Numbered from the stretch's first letter, positions 54,159 through 63,611 are shown. The stretch: 64,000 nt of DNA from Alsobacter soli (GCA_945883115.1 CAMCXA010000001.1:62001-126000), one strand, 5' to 3'. Numbers and translations: made by a program. Notes: a model not told the origin generated them from the letters alone.

Positions 54159-54563
54159 ATGGAAAAAGAAATCGAAACCTTATCCCCTGCTACTGACTTG
54201 GCCGAACTTTCCCGTTCCTCTCACCGCAGCAGTGCCCCGAGGGCCGTTGCGGTTGATGAAAAGAAGGTGAAAGAAACCATCGACCGTATCTGGCGATTGA
54301 CGCGTCGCCAGATTGAAGCTCTTGAACTAGAATTGAATGATCCGGCGCAGTCTCTCGCCGAACGCGAGAGTAATGCCCGGTCGGTAGCCAAGCTATCGCT
54401 GATCATGCGTGATCTCGCGAAACGCAATCTGCCGCCAACTTCCGACGTCACATTCGGTTCGGATGACCCAAGGGCATGCCCGCGTGACCCTGAAGAATTC
54501 AAGCTTTTGCTGATGCTCGAGCTTGATCGGGATCGCGAGAAAGAAAATTTATTCCTAAAATAG
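54159..54563 (+). CDS. Hypothetical protein, possibly GTA/phage terminase small subunit-like
   Basis: 134 aa, helical. RIWRLTRRQIEALELELNDP followed by a conserved-looking tail PRDPEEFKLLLMLELDRDRE. In many Rhizobiales a protein of this style precedes the terminase gene of the gene transfer agent. I cannot verify homology. No terminase follows here. The phage-like remnant at 56.2 kb supports the guess weakly. ATG 54159 has GAGAG upstream. Confidence 0.45.
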   Translation: MEKEIETLSPATDLAELSRSSHRSSAPRAVAVDEKKVKETIDRIWRLTRRQIEALELELNDPAQSLAERESNARSVAKLSLIMRDLAKRNLPPTSDVTFGSDDPRACPRDPEEFKLLLMLELDRDREKENLFLK

Positions 54564-54573
54564 GAAATATGTC

Positions 54574-54602
54574 TTGACATGGGAAAATGGCTGATCTAAA
54601 GT
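54574..54602 (+). promoter_or_regulatory. Strong sigma70-like promoter
   Basis: TTGACA (54574-54579), 17-bp spacer, TAAAGT (54597-54602). A palindrome TTCCTA-AAA-TAGGAA (54552-54566) lies just upstream. No start codon follows within 200 bp in phase with a good ORF until the AbrB gene at 54807. Confidence 0.55.
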
Positions 54603-54608
54603 CACTCC

Positions 54609-54718
54609 ATGCTCCCAAGGTGAAACTCAGGATTTCGACGCGATCAAGCTTCTGAAATGCGGCACGTCCTGATCTGACAGGGGTGATGATGTCATTGGCC
54701 GGGTTCGCCCGGCCAATG
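54609..54718 (+). ncRNA. Candidate small RNA or structured leader with UUCG hairpin
   Basis: From the inferred start after the promoter to a hairpin CATTGGCCGGG-TTCG-CCCGGCCAATG (54693-54718), an 11-bp perfect stem closed by a UUCG tetraloop. No U-tract follows, so it may be a leader of the AbrB/PemK operon rather than a free RNA. Not a tRNA. Confidence 0.35.
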
Positions 54719-54806
54719 GCGGGCATAGGGTGGCGAAGCGTGAAATGATCCCCTTCGCGACAGTCAGAAATTATGGTATCAGGATGATGGCAAAAGGAGC
54801 CGGATG

Positions 54807-55028
54807 ATGCGGAAGGTTTATTCTCGTCTCACAGAGAAAAGTAAGGTGGCAGTTCCGAAACTGGTGCGGGACACGCTTGGCTTGTCGAGCGGCGACCGGA
54901 TCAGGTTCCGCGTGACCAAGCAGCTCGTGATTGTGGAGAAAGCCGACCAGATGGATGCGGATGATCCGTTCTCCGCGTTCAGCGAGTGGGCATCGGACGC
55001 GGACGAGAAAGCTTATGCCGATCTCTGA
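54807..55028 (+). CDS. AbrB/MazE-type antitoxin
   Basis: 73 aa. SpoVT-AbrB DNA-binding fold: KVYSRLTEKSKVAVPKLVRD then GLSSGDRIRF. AGGAG lies seven bases before the ATG at 54807 (or four before ATG 54804). Overlaps the toxin start by 14 bp. The C-terminal tail DPFSAFSEWASDADEKAYADL is the toxin-binding segment. Confidence 0.88.
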   Translation: MRKVYSRLTEKSKVAVPKLVRDTLGLSSGDRIRFRVTKQLVIVEKADQMDADDPFSAFSEWASDADEKAYADL

Positions 55029-55386
55029 GGGTGAATTTGATCCGCGGGATCTCAGCCAGTTCGATGTTGTTGTTGTGCCGTTTCCCTATTCCGACCGTCT
55101 TGCCGAAAAGCGAAGGCCTGCGGTTGTTGTGTCGAACAGGCATCTGATCCAGCAAGGATTGATCTGGGTGATCATGGTCACGAGTTCGGACAATCCCCGC
55201 TGGCCCGACGATGTTGACATTGAGAGCCTCGCTTTATCCGGGCTTGCCCATTCGTCGATGATCAGACCCACCAAGATTGCCTGTATCGATCCCGTCAGGA
55301 TCATCAGGATTGCGGGAACACTTGGCTCGAGGGAACGGCGCCGCGTTTTGCGGTCTCTGAAGAAATTTCTCGATCCTGAAAAATAA
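55015..55386 (+). CDS. PemK/MazF-type toxin
   Basis: 123 aa. RNA interferase fold: FDVVVVPFPYSDRLAEKRRPAVVVSN, VIMVTSSDNPRWPDDV, SMIRPTKIACIDPVRIIRI-AG. The R-P-A-V-V-V-S element and the S-x-x-R-P-x-K motif are the PemK core. Partner of the AbrB antitoxin. Confidence 0.9.
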   Translation: MPISEGEFDPRDLSQFDVVVVPFPYSDRLAEKRRPAVVVSNRHLIQQGLIWVIMVTSSDNPRWPDDVDIESLALSGLAHSSMIRPTKIACIDPVRIIRIAGTLGSRERRRVLRSLKKFLDPEK

Positions 55387-55392
55387 CGGATC

Positions 55393-56127
55393 CTATCGCT
55401 TCATATACTTTGCGATCCAGTCGCTTTGGGGGCCGAGAAGGGCGCCCTGGGTTAGGGCGCCGCATTCGGCTTTGCCGGTTCCGGTTGTCCAGGTGGTGGT
55501 GGCAACGAGTTTGCCTTCCGCCAGGATCAGACCGCCTGAATCGCCGTGACAGGCGCCGCCACCGGATTTTCCGTTCGTTGATTGCGGGGCCGACAGCCAG
55601 AGCAGGATGCTGCTTTTGCCGTAAGGCTCGACAACGGCGAGATCGATGCTGCGATAGGTTCCAAGCGATTTACGATCCGTCTCGGAGGCGAGGCCATAGC
55701 CGAGCACGGTCACGGGATTGCCGGGGACGGGTTGCCACTCGGGATCGCGTGCGATGGGCGAGAATTGATCGGGCAGGCGCTCGGCAAGCGTCACAATCGC
55801 CAGATCGATGGATTTGACCCGCTTTTTGATCGCATCGGCATTGTAATCCGGATGGATGTGGATGGATGCCGGTTCGATCAGGACGGGTGTGTTGTCGGGC
55901 GTGCGGAAGTGGACGCGATAGGCGGTCGAGCCTGTCACGCAATGGGCCGCGGTGAGAATGATGTTTTGCGTGAGGACAGCACCCGTGCAGGTGCTGCCGC
56001 GGTCTCCCAAAATCATGACGGCATGGCGCGCAGACTCAGGAGCGGGAACGCCCTTGATGATTGCGGATGCGGCTGTCGCGGAACCCAAGGTCATCAAGAG
56101 GGCAAGGGCAGGTGGCGAAGGCCGCAT
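55393..56127 (-). CDS. Trypsin-like serine protease (S1 family)
   Basis: 244 aa with a signal peptide (ALALLMTLGSATAASA). Catalytic triad visible: LTAAHCV (His), SIDLAIVTL (Asp) and CHGDSGGLIL (Ser). Secreted to the periplasm or outside. Target unknown. It lies between the toxin and the phage remnant and faces the latter divergently. Confidence 0.92.
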   Translation of the reverse strand: MRPSPPALALLMTLGSATAASAIIKGVPAPESARHAVMILGDRGSTCTGAVLTQNIILTAAHCVTGSTAYRVHFRTPDNTPVLIEPASIHIHPDYNADAIKKRVKSIDLAIVTLAERLPDQFSPIARDPEWQPVPGNPVTVLGYGLASETDRKSLGTYRSIDLAVVEPYGKSSILLWLSAPQSTNGKSGGGACHGDSGGLILAEGKLVATTTWTTGTGKAECGALTQGALLGPQSDWIAKYMKR

Positions 56128-56180
56128 GGCTCGGTCTCATCGGTCAATCAAGAACTAAAATACAATCAAGGAGGGGTTAT

Positions 56181-56354
56181 ATGAACATGATTCTGCTCAC
56201 GGGGCCAAGTTTGGAACCGGTTACGCTCGCGGAAATGAAACTCTGGCTCAAAATTGACGGGTCGGAGGATGATAATGTGATCAATGCTTTGATCGTTTCG
56301 GCGCGCCTTTCGGTCGAGGCCGGACATTGGCGCGTTTCCGCGGCGCGAAGGTGA
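56181..56354 (+). pseudogene. Truncated head-tail connector protein (phiE125 gp8/GTA g6 type)
   Basis: 57 codons with a perfect AAGGAGG ribosome-binding site. MILLTGPSLEPVTLAEMKLW and DNVINALIVSARLSVEA are the N-terminus of the connector family, which should be about 190 aa. After VEAG the sequence turns into the endolysin remnant and stops at 56354. A deletion is the simplest cause. Confidence 0.65.
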
Positions 56355-56764
56355 CGCGCGAGGCGGTGATGGCACTCACACGGGACGAGGCGGGGGAGGT
56401 CTACCGGACGCTTTATTGGGACAAGATCAGCGGCGATCACTTGGCGGCAGGGATTGATTACGCCGTTTTTGATGCTGCGGTGAATTCCGGTGTTCGGCAG
56501 GCGACGCTCTGGTTGCAGCGCGCGCTCGGCGTGACAGCCGATGGCGTGATCGGGCCGGTGACTTTGGCCGCGGCGCAAAAGGCTGATCCGGAAACGGTGA
56601 TTGCCGCGATTTGCGACAAAAGGCTGATCTTTTTGCAGCGATTAAAGACTTGGTCCGTCTTTGGCCGGGGGTGGTCGAAGCGGATTTCCGAGGTTCGCCT
56701 CAGGGCGATCCACAGGGCGGATGAACGCCGCTCTTTCCATGAACATGATCAACAGGAGACGAGA
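56327..56764 (+). pseudogene. GH108 endolysin remnant (N-terminus lost)
   Basis: Reading frame RFRGAKVTREAVMALTRDE, EVYRTLYWDKISGDHLAAG, IDYAVFDAAVNSGVRQATLW and GVTADGVIGPVTLAAA matches the C-terminal two thirds of GH108/secretion activator proteins, with the PG-binding end. The N-terminal catalytic EGG region is absent, so it is inactive. It joins the connector fragment at about 56320 and runs in frame, without stop, into the holin. Confidence 0.65.
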
Positions 56765-56974
56765 ATGAATGATACGCAAACAGTTTTTGCCAGCCGAACG
56801 GTCTGGTCGAATATTATCGGGCTTGGTGCACTGGTTTTGTCGGTGACGGGGCACAATATGGTGGGGATTGACGCGGGGCAGGTGACCGATGCCGTGATGC
56901 AGATCATTGCGGCGGGGAGTTTTGTAGCGTCCACCGTGTTCAGAATAATCTCGACGAGGAAGATTGCACTCTAA
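56765..56974 (+). CDS. Holin-like membrane protein
   Basis: 69 aa with two hydrophobic segments (IIGLGALVLSVTGHNMVGI and VMQIIAAGSFVASTVFRII). AGGAGACGAGA precedes the ATG. Position after a GH108 remnant suggests a phage/GTA holin. Same frame as the remnant, so a fused product is also possible. Confidence 0.6.
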   Translation: MNDTQTVFASRTVWSNIIGLGALVLSVTGHNMVGIDAGQVTDAVMQIIAAGSFVASTVFRIISTRKIAL

Positions 56975-57018
56975 AGCCATTCAGGTTTCATTCACGGGAG
57001 AGCCGTTACGGGGTGACG

Positions 57019-57345
57019 ATGCGTGAAATCGTGAATGCCGCTTTGATGATGACAGTTCTGACCGCCAGTCTCACCGGACTGGCGGGTTTTGCTGTTGCGG
57101 GCGAGGAGCCAAAGGCCTGCTTCAGCGAGAAGGAATTGCGCGAGGCGGTTGCCGCGAAATCCGTTGTGCCGCAAATTCAAGCGGTGCGGGCGGCGAAAAA
57201 TGCGACGAGCGGGGATGTTGTGCGGGCGCGACTGTGCACCTTCGAGGCCGGTATTGCCTATCTGATCACGACATTGACGCGGGACGGAAAAGTCGTGCAG
57301 GTGAAGATTGACGCGGTAACGGGTAAGCCGCTCGGCGTGCAGTAA
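57019..57345 (+). CDS. Exported small protein preceding FeuP-like regulator
   Basis: 108 aa with signal peptide (LMMTVLTASLTGLAGFAVAG). Mature part has a PepSY-like ending (ITTLTRDGKVVQVKIDAVTG). It is 14 bp before the response regulator. In Sinorhizobium a small periplasmic inhibitor, FeuN, is encoded just before feuP; this could be a counterpart, although I cannot confirm similarity. Confidence 0.7.
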   Translation: MREIVNAALMMTVLTASLTGLAGFAVAGEEPKACFSEKELREAVAAKSVVPQIQAVRAAKNATSGDVVRARLCTFEAGIAYLITTLTRDGKVVQVKIDAVTGKPLGVQ

Positions 57346-57359
57346 ACAGGAGACTTCAG

Positions 57360-58052
57360 ATGCGGCTGCTGGTTGTCGAGGATGACAGGGATCTGAACCG
57401 GCAGCTTGTGAAGGCGTTCGAGCAGGTGGGCTATGCCGTTGACGAAGCCTTTGACGGCGAGGAAGGCGAGTTTCTCGGCGAGACGGAGCCTTATGACGCG
57501 GTGGTGCTCGATATCGGCCTGCCCGGCAAGGACGGTGTTGCCGTTCTCGAAGCCTGGCGCAAGGCGGGGCGCAAAATGCCGGTGCTGGTGCTGACAGCGC
57601 GTGACCGGTGGAGCGAGAAGGTGCAGGCCTTTGACGCCGGCGCCGATGATTATGTGACGAAGCCATTTCATCTCGAGGAAGTGCTTGCGCGTTTGCGGGC
57701 TCTGGTGCGGCGCGCATCGGGCCATGCGTCGAGCGATCTTGTCTGCGGGCCGGTGCGGATTGATACGCGGACGAGCCGTGTGAGCGTGAATGATGTGACA
57801 ATCAAGCTGACATCGCTGGAATATCGCCTGATTTCCTATTTGATGCATCATGCGGGGCGGGTGGTGTCGCGGACGGAGTTGGTCGAGCATCTCTATGATC
57901 AGGATTTTGACCGGGATTCGAACACGATCGAGGTTTTTGTCGGGCGGTTGCGGAAAAAGCTCGGGGTGGATGCGATCCGGACGATCCGCGGGCTGGGTTA
58001 TGTGCTTGAACCGCCGGGGAACGTTGTGACGCCCTCGGCAAGCGCGGGATAG
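57360..58052 (+). CDS. feuP: OmpR-family response regulator (FeuP-like)
   Basis: 230 aa. Receiver with phospho-acceptor Asp51 in VVLDIGLPGKDG, Lys in YVTKPF, and C-terminal winged helix (LEYRLISYLMHHAGRVVSRTELVEHLY, NTIEVFVGRLRKKLG). AGGAGACTTCAG precedes ATG. With the kinase and ccmIEFH downstream the order matches feuPQ-cycHJKL in Rhizobium. Confidence 0.9.
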   Translation: MRLLVVEDDRDLNRQLVKAFEQVGYAVDEAFDGEEGEFLGETEPYDAVVLDIGLPGKDGVAVLEAWRKAGRKMPVLVLTARDRWSEKVQAFDAGADDYVTKPFHLEEVLARLRALVRRASGHASSDLVCGPVRIDTRTSRVSVNDVTIKLTSLEYRLISYLMHHAGRVVSRTELVEHLYDQDFDRDSNTIEVFVGRLRKKLGVDAIRTIRGLGYVLEPPGNVVTPSASAG

Positions 58053-58059
58053 GGCGGCC

Positions 58060-59430
58060 TTGGCGCGCAGATTTTCAATCGCGACACGCTTGTTTGTTTC
58101 CGCCGCCGTGTGGAGCATCGCGATTCTCGTTGTTGCGGGATTTGTTCTGTCAACGATCCAGCGGCGGGTGACGGAACGGGGTTTCGACGAGCGTTTGCAG
58201 GTCTATGTACAGACAATGGCGGCGAATATTGCCGTGCGGAACGAGAATAATGTGATCGATCCGTTCGGGCTCGGGGATCCGCGGTTCTCGCTGCCGCTCT
58301 CGGGGTGGTACTGGCAGGTGACGCGAAGCGATGTCGATCCGCCCGATATTACCGCGTCGATCTCGCTCTTCGGCGGAAGATTGCCGCGGATCGAGGAAGT
58401 AACGACGACGGCGAACGGCAAGGATCCCTCGGAAGGGTATGTGACGGGGCCTGACGAGCGGCGGTTGCGGATGCTGGAGCGCAGCCTCGAAATGCCGGAC
58501 GGGGCGAAATATCTGGTGCAGATTGCGGCGAATTCGGAAGAAATCGAGACGAATGTCGAATCCTTCCGGTGGGCGATGACGGTGAGTTTCGCGCTTCTCG
58601 CTTTGGCGCTCGGCGTGACGACGGCGTTTCAGGTGCGGTTCGGGTTGCTGCCGCTGGCGCGCTTGTCGAACGCGATTGGCGCGATCCGGCGGGGGGCTGC
58701 GGACAGGATCGACGGGCGCTATCCGGATGATCTTGCGCCGCTGGCGAGCGAGGTCAATCTGTTGATCGATGCGAACCGCGAAATTCTGGAGCGGGCGCGC
58801 ACGCAGGTGGGCAATCTCGCCCACGCGCTCAAGACGCCGCTCAGCGTGCTGGTGAACGAGGCGGCGAATGACGACACGTCTTTAGCGGGAAAGGTGCGCG
58901 AGCAGACGACGCTGATGCGGGATCAGGTGAACTGGTATCTGGATCGTGCACGGGCGGCGGCGCGGGCCGGTTCGATCGGGATTGTCTCCGATGTGGAGCC
59001 GGTGATCCGGGGATTGGAGCGGGCGTTTTTGAAGATTTATGCCGACAAGGCGCTCGCTTTCGAGATTGCCGTGCCGGAGGATCTGAAATTCCGGGGCGAG
59101 CGGCAGGATCTCGAGGAGATGATCGGCAATCTCATGGATAATGCGGCGAAGTGGGCGGACCGTGCAGTTCGGGTCTCGGGTCGTCTGATGACCGAAGAAA
59201 CGCAACGCGTGCTGATCGAGATCGAGATCGATGATGACGGTCCGGGATTGCCGCCGGAAACGCGGGCGGATGTGATCAAGCGCGGGCGGCGGCTCGACGA
59301 GAGCAAGCCGGGGTCCGGATTGGGGCTGTCGATTGTCGCGGATCTCGCGTCGCTCTATGGCGGGTCGCTCGCGCTGGATGTCGCGGAAATCGGCGGGTTG
59401 CGTGTGCGTCTGCGTTTGCCGGGGGCTTGA
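58060..59430 (+). CDS. feuQ: Sensor histidine kinase (FeuQ-like)
   Basis: 456 aa. Two TM helices (LFVSAAVWSIAILVVAGFVL; AMTVSFALLALALGVTTAF), HAMP-like region, phospho-His in NLAHALKTPLSVLVNEA, ATPase domain with NLMDNAAKWADRAV, DDDGPGLPP and GSGLGLSIV. TTG start with AGGGCGG upstream. Gap of 7 bp from the regulator. Inner-membrane sensor; signal unknown. Confidence 0.88.
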   Translation: MARRFSIATRLFVSAAVWSIAILVVAGFVLSTIQRRVTERGFDERLQVYVQTMAANIAVRNENNVIDPFGLGDPRFSLPLSGWYWQVTRSDVDPPDITASISLFGGRLPRIEEVTTTANGKDPSEGYVTGPDERRLRMLERSLEMPDGAKYLVQIAANSEEIETNVESFRWAMTVSFALLALALGVTTAFQVRFGLLPLARLSNAIGAIRRGAADRIDGRYPDDLAPLASEVNLLIDANREILERARTQVGNLAHALKTPLSVLVNEAANDDTSLAGKVREQTTLMRDQVNWYLDRARAAARAGSIGIVSDVEPVIRGLERAFLKIYADKALAFEIAVPEDLKFRGERQDLEEMIGNLMDNAAKWADRAVRVSGRLMTEETQRVLIEIEIDDDGPGLPPETRADVIKRGRRLDESKPGSGLGLSIVADLASLYGGSLALDVAEIGGLRVRLRLPGA

Positions 59431-59559
59431 ATCATGGTAGATTAAGCCAGAAAAAAGCCTGATTCGACGGGCATATTATGTTAAATCAATGACGTTATCG
59501 CGTTCCGGATTTTGTGTGTACCGAACATGCCAGAAAACACCTCAAGGAGACTGAAAACC

Positions 59560-60027
59560 ATGACACTTAAACCATTTATTGCTGTGCTTCTCGTTGGAAC
59601 GATTGCTGTGGGAACGGCGGGATGTTCGCAATCGACCGGCCCGAATGAATCAGGCGGCGCTATTCTCGGCGCGATTGCGGGCGGTCTCCTTGGCAGCAAG
59701 GTCGGCAAGGGCTCGGGCAACACGATGGCGATTGTTGCAGGCACCATGCTGGGCGGGATGGTCGGCAGCTCGATCGGACGCGGGTTGGACGAAGAAGCGA
59801 AGCGGAACGCCTACAAGGCCGAGACGCTCGCGCTCAGCAGCGGACGGCAGACGCAATGGAAGGCGCCGAGCGGCTCCTACGGATTTGTAGAGCCGGGCCC
59901 GGTCTATGCCGAGGCGCAGCGCACCTGCCGCAGCTATACCCACAAGATCTACATCAATGGCAAGCCAGAGACGGGCAATGGCACGGCGTGCCGCGCGTCG
60001 GATGGCAGCTGGGATATTGTGAACTGA
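59560..60027 (+). CDS. Glycine-zipper lipoprotein (17-kDa surface-antigen type)
   Basis: 155 aa. Lipobox VGTAGC, then glycine zipper GGAILGAIAGGLLGSKVGKG and AGTMLGGMVGSSIGRGLDEE. The C-terminal domain (AQRTCRSYTHKIYINGKPET, NGTACRASDGSW) is the RT0821/Lpp0805 type. AAGGAGA precedes the ATG. Outer-membrane lipoprotein. Confidence 0.88.
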   Translation: MTLKPFIAVLLVGTIAVGTAGCSQSTGPNESGGAILGAIAGGLLGSKVGKGSGNTMAIVAGTMLGGMVGSSIGRGLDEEAKRNAYKAETLALSSGRQTQWKAPSGSYGFVEPGPVYAEAQRTCRSYTHKIYINGKPETGNGTACRASDGSWDIVN

Positions 60028-60112
60028 TCCTGATTTCCGCTAAAGGCGCGGCGGATCGTCTCGCCGCGTTCTGGCGCGTGACTCCGCCCTGCAATACTGG
60101 TTTACAGGGTTC

Positions 60113-61174
60113 ATGTTGATCTGGCTTCCGATCGCTTTGCTCACAGGCGTGGCCGTGTTGGCCGTGCTGCTTCCGCTCGGCTCGCGTTCAAAGGCGCGTG
60201 ACGAGGGTGGCGATGTCGCGTTCTATCGCGCACGCTTGACTGAAATAGAGGGTGACGCGGCGCGTGGCCTGATCGAGCCGCAGGATGCTGAGGCCGCGAA
60301 GATCGAGGCGGCGCGGTTTCTGCTGGCGGCGGAACGGTCTGGCCCTGATGAGCGGGAAGGGGCGTTCTCGCTCGGGCGGCGACGCGGTGCGGCGTTGATC
60401 GGATTGGTACTCGTGCCGGTGATCGCATTGGCGTTTTATGGTGTGCTCGGTGCTCCCGACCGTGCGGATGCACCCTATGCCGAGCAGCAGGCCTTGCTGA
60501 AAACCTCCACCGATATCGATAGCCTGATGTTGCGGGTCGAGCAGCAATTGGCGGCGCATCCTGATGATGTGAAGGGGTGGCAGGTCATTGCGCCGATTTA
60601 TCTCGAAGTCGCGCGATATAATGATGCGGTGAAGGCCTATCTGCAGTTGCTCAGGCTGAAAGGCCCGAATGCGGCGGATTTTTCGGGGCAGGGCGAGGCC
60701 TTGGTGTTGGCGGCCGAGGGCGTTGTGACGAGCGAGGCGCGGCAGGTGTTCGAGCAGGCGCTGGCGCTTGATGGCACGCAACTCAGGGCGCGCTACTATA
60801 GTGCGATTGCGCTCGAGCAGGATGGCGACCGCGTCGGGGCTTTGGCGCGGTATCGGGAGATGTTGCAGGGACTGCCCGATACGAATGGCGCGGCAGGTGC
60901 GATCCGGGCACGCATGGCGGCGTTGATCGGCGCGGCGGAGCCTTCGGGCCAGAATGCGATGATTGCCGGAATGGTGGCGCAATTGGATGCAAAACTTGAA
61001 GCAGACGGATCGGATCGCGACGGGTGGATCAAGCTGATGCGGTCTTATCAGGTGCTCGGGCAGCGTGCGAATGCGGAGGACGCGCTGGTGCGGGCGCGGA
61101 AGGCGATGGCGTCAAGCTCCGAGGGGTTGGCGGCGATCAATGCGGCGGCGCAGGAATTGGGGTTCGGAAACTGA
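60113..61174 (+). CDS. ccmI: Cytochrome c maturation protein CcmI
   Basis: 353 aa. Two N-terminal membrane helices, the CcmI feature [20 protein letters not shown], then TPR-like repeats ([22 protein letters not shown]). Holds apocytochrome c for the heme lyase. Stop overlaps ccmE start (TGATG). Confidence 0.92.
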   Translation: MLIWLPIALLTGVAVLAVLLPLGSRSKARDEGGDVAFYRARLTEIEGDAARGLIEPQDAEAAKIEAARFLLAAERSGPDEREGAFSLGRRRGAALIGLVLVPVIALAFYGVLGAPDRADAPYAEQQALLKTSTDIDSLMLRVEQQLAAHPDDVKGWQVIAPIYLEVARYNDAVKAYLQLLRLKGPNAADFSGQGEALVLAAEGVVTSEARQVFEQALALDGTQLRARYYSAIALEQDGDRVGALARYREMLQGLPDTNGAAGAIRARMAALIGAAEPSGQNAMIAGMVAQLDAKLEADGSDRDGWIKLMRSYQVLGQRANAEDALVRARKAMASSSEGLAAINAAAQELGFGN

Positions 61175-61632
61175 TGGCCATGACACGCAAGCAGCGGCGG
61201 TTGGTGACAATCGGGTTGGCCGGTATCGTGCTGGCCATTGCGGCGACCCTGATCCTGACGGCGGCGAAGGACAAGATCGTGTTTTTCTATGGCCCGACCG
61301 AGTTGAAGACGATGGCGGCGTCGCCCGGGCAGCGTCTCAGGATTGGCGGGTTGATCGAGGCGGGGTCGCTGGTCAAGAGTGACGATTTGCGGGTGGCGTT
61401 TCGCGTGACGGATGGCACGACTGTCCTGGCTGTGGCCTATCGCGGTTTATTGCCGGATCTGTTCCGCGAAGGGCAGGGCGTGGTGGCGGAAGGCGTGCTG
61501 GAGAGCGATGGCACGTTCAGGGCCGATAGCGTTCTGGCGAAGCACGATGAAAATTACATGCCGAAAGAAGTTGCCGAGGCACTGCGCAAGCAGGGCGTCT
61601 GGAAGGGCCAGAAGAATGGGGCAACGCCATGA
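61174..61632 (+). CDS. ccmE: Cytochrome c maturation heme chaperone CcmE
   Basis: 152 aa, single N-terminal membrane anchor and periplasmic OB-fold. Heme-binding His in [26 protein letters not shown] and [13 protein letters not shown] are family features. Overlaps ccmI and ccmF. Confidence 0.95.
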   Translation: MAMTRKQRRLVTIGLAGIVLAIAATLILTAAKDKIVFFYGPTELKTMAASPGQRLRIGGLIEAGSLVKSDDLRVAFRVTDGTTVLAVAYRGLLPDLFREGQGVVAEGVLESDGTFRADSVLAKHDENYMPKEVAEALRKQGVWKGQKNGATP

Positions 61633-63611
61633 CCGTCGAACTCGGACATTACGCGCTGATCCTCGCTCTGGCGCTTGCTTTCGTGCAGATGACGGTGCCG
61701 CTCTGGGGCAGTCTGGCGCGTGATCCGGCTTTGATGCGGGTCGGGCGGATGGCGGCGTGGGCAAGTTTCGGATTTGTCACGTTCTCCTATGCAGCGCTGA
61801 CCATGGCCTATGTGAATTCGGATTTTTCGGTTCTCAATGTCGTGATGAATTCGCATTCGGCCAAGCCGCTCATCTATAAAATTTCAGGCGTCTGGAGCAA
61901 TCATGAAGGCTCCATGATGCTCTGGGTGCTGATCCTCGTTCTGTTTGCGGCTTTGGTGGCGTGGCGCGGCGGCGGGATGCCGGAGCGCTTGCTCGCGAGC
62001 GTGCTGTCCGTTCAGGGCGCGATTGCGTTTGCGTTTATCTTGTTTGTTGTTGTCACGTCGAACCCGTTCGAGCGGGTATTTCCTATTCCGGTCGAGGGGC
62101 AGGGACTTAATCCGGTGTTGCAGGATCCCGGTCTCGCCATCCATCCGCCATTGCTTTATCTCGGCTATGTCGGCTTCTCGATTGCGTATTCCTTTGCGGT
62201 TGGTGCGCTGATCCACGGGCGGATCGATGCGGTTTTCGCGCGGTTTGTGCGGCCATGGACCCTGCTTGCGTGGCTGTTTTTGACGCTCGGGATCTCGATG
62301 GGGTCGTACTGGGCCTATTACGAGCTTGGCTGGGGCGGCTGGTGGTTCTGGGATCCGGTCGAGAATGCTTCGCTTATGCCGTGGTTGATGGGAACCGCGC
62401 TCGTGCATTGCACAGTCGTGATGGAAAAGCGGGATGCGCTGAAAGTCTGGACAATTCTGTTGGCGATCCTGACCTTCTCGCTGTCGCTCTTGGGTGCGTT
62501 TATTGTGCGCTCGGGTGTGCTGACATCGGTGCATTCTTTTGCGAGCGATCCGACGCGCGGGGTGTTTATTCTCGGGATTTTGACGTTTTTCGTGGGTGGC
62601 GGCTTGGCGCTGTTTGCGTGGCGCGCGCCGATGCTGCGGCAGGGCGGGTTGTTTGCGGCGGTGTCACGCGAGGGCGCGCTGATCGTCAATAATCTGTTTC
62701 TGGCGGCGACATGCGCGGCGGTTCTGATCGGCACATTATATCCGCTGGCGCTCGAGGCGATCTCGGGGGCGGCGATTTCGGTGGGGGCACCGTTTTTCAA
62801 TGCGACGGCTGTGCCGCTCGTTGTGATGTTGCTGGCGTTTTTACCGATCGGACAGACGCTTGCGTGGAAGCGCGGCAATCTGCTCGGGGCGGCGCAACGC
62901 ATGATGGTGGCGCTTGGAATTTCGATTTTGGTCTCGCTTGTGATGCTCTCAATGGTCCATGGTGGGCCGGTTGCAGCACCGCTCGGCGTCGGGCTTGGTG
63001 CGTGGCTTATTCTGGGGTCGGTGTCGGAAATTATGTCGCGGAGCTGGCGTCGGGGCGCAACGCTCCGGATTTTTGTTGCGCGGGCTTTCGGGCTGCCGCG
63101 TGCTGCCTGGGGCGCGGCGCTGGCGCATGCAGGCATTGGCGTGACCGTGATCGGCATTGCGGCGACCGGATGGGGTGTTGAAAATCTCGGTGTTCTCAAG
63201 CCCGGCGAGCGGATCGAGATTGGTGCTTATTCGCTGGTTCTCGACAAGAGCTTTGTGAGAAACGGGCAGGGATTTCGCGAAGATGTGGCGCGTTTTTCCG
63301 TGATGGAAAATGGCGGGTTTGCAGGTGCCGTCGAGACGGGCAAGCGCGTTCATGCGGGGCGCTATATGCCGACGACGGAAGCGGGCATTCTCACGCTCGG
63401 GCTGGGGCAGGTCTATGCGAGTGTGAATGATTTTCATGCGGATGGCAGCGTGAGTCTCAAAGCCTATTGGAAGCCGCTCGTTTTGCTGATCTGGCTCGGC
63501 TCCCTGCTGATGGCGGCGGGTGGCGGGCTTGCCTTGATTGACCGGCGGTCGCGCATCGGAATTGTGGTGCGGAGCAAGGCTGCGGCGCTTCTCGCGGGGC
63601 GACCGGCATGA
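61629..63611 (+). CDS. ccmF: Cytochrome c heme lyase subunit CcmF
   Basis: 660 aa, many membrane segments. WWD heme-handling motif [19 protein letters not shown]; conserved histidines in [22 protein letters not shown] and [12 protein letters not shown]. Acts with CcmH/CcmI in heme attachment. ATGA overlap at both ends. Confidence 0.95.
   Translation: MTVELGHYALILALALAFVQMTVPLWGSLARDPALMRVGRMAAWASFGFVTFSYAALTMAYVNSDFSVLNVVMNSHSAKPLIYKISGVWSNHEGSMMLWVLILVLFAALVAWRGGGMPERLLASVLSVQGAIAFAFILFVVVTSNPFERVFPIPVEGQGLNPVLQDPGLAIHPPLLYLGYVGFSIAYSFAVGALIHGRIDAVFARFVRPWTLLAWLFLTLGISMGSYWAYYELGWGGWWFWDPVENASLMPWLMGTALVHCTVVMEKRDALKVWTILLAILTFSLSLLGAFIVRSGVLTSVHSFASDPTRGVFILGILTFFVGGGLALFAWRAPMLRQGGLFAAVSREGALIVNNLFLAATCAAVLIGTLYPLALEAISGAAISVGAPFFNATAVPLVVMLLAFLPIGQTLAWKRGNLLGAAQRMMVALGISILVSLVMLSMVHGGPVAAPLGVGLGAWLILGSVSEIMSRSWRRGATLRIFVARAFGLPRAAWGAALAHAGIGVTVIGIAATGWGVENLGVLKPGERIEIGAYSLVLDKSFVRNGQGFREDVARFSVMENGGFAGAVETGKRVHAGRYMPTTEAGILTLGLGQVYASVNDFHADGSVSLKAYWKPLVLLIWLGSLLMAAGGGLALIDRRSRIGIVVRSKAAALLAGRPA

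Noticed and set aside
54693-54718. GGGTTCGCCC looks like a tRNA T-arm
   Set aside because: The stem is 11 bp with a four-base loop and no cloverleaf can be drawn around it.
57258-58118. 286-aa ORF opposite the FeuP-like gene
   Set aside because: Antisense shadow with unnatural composition; the plus-strand response regulator is unmistakable.
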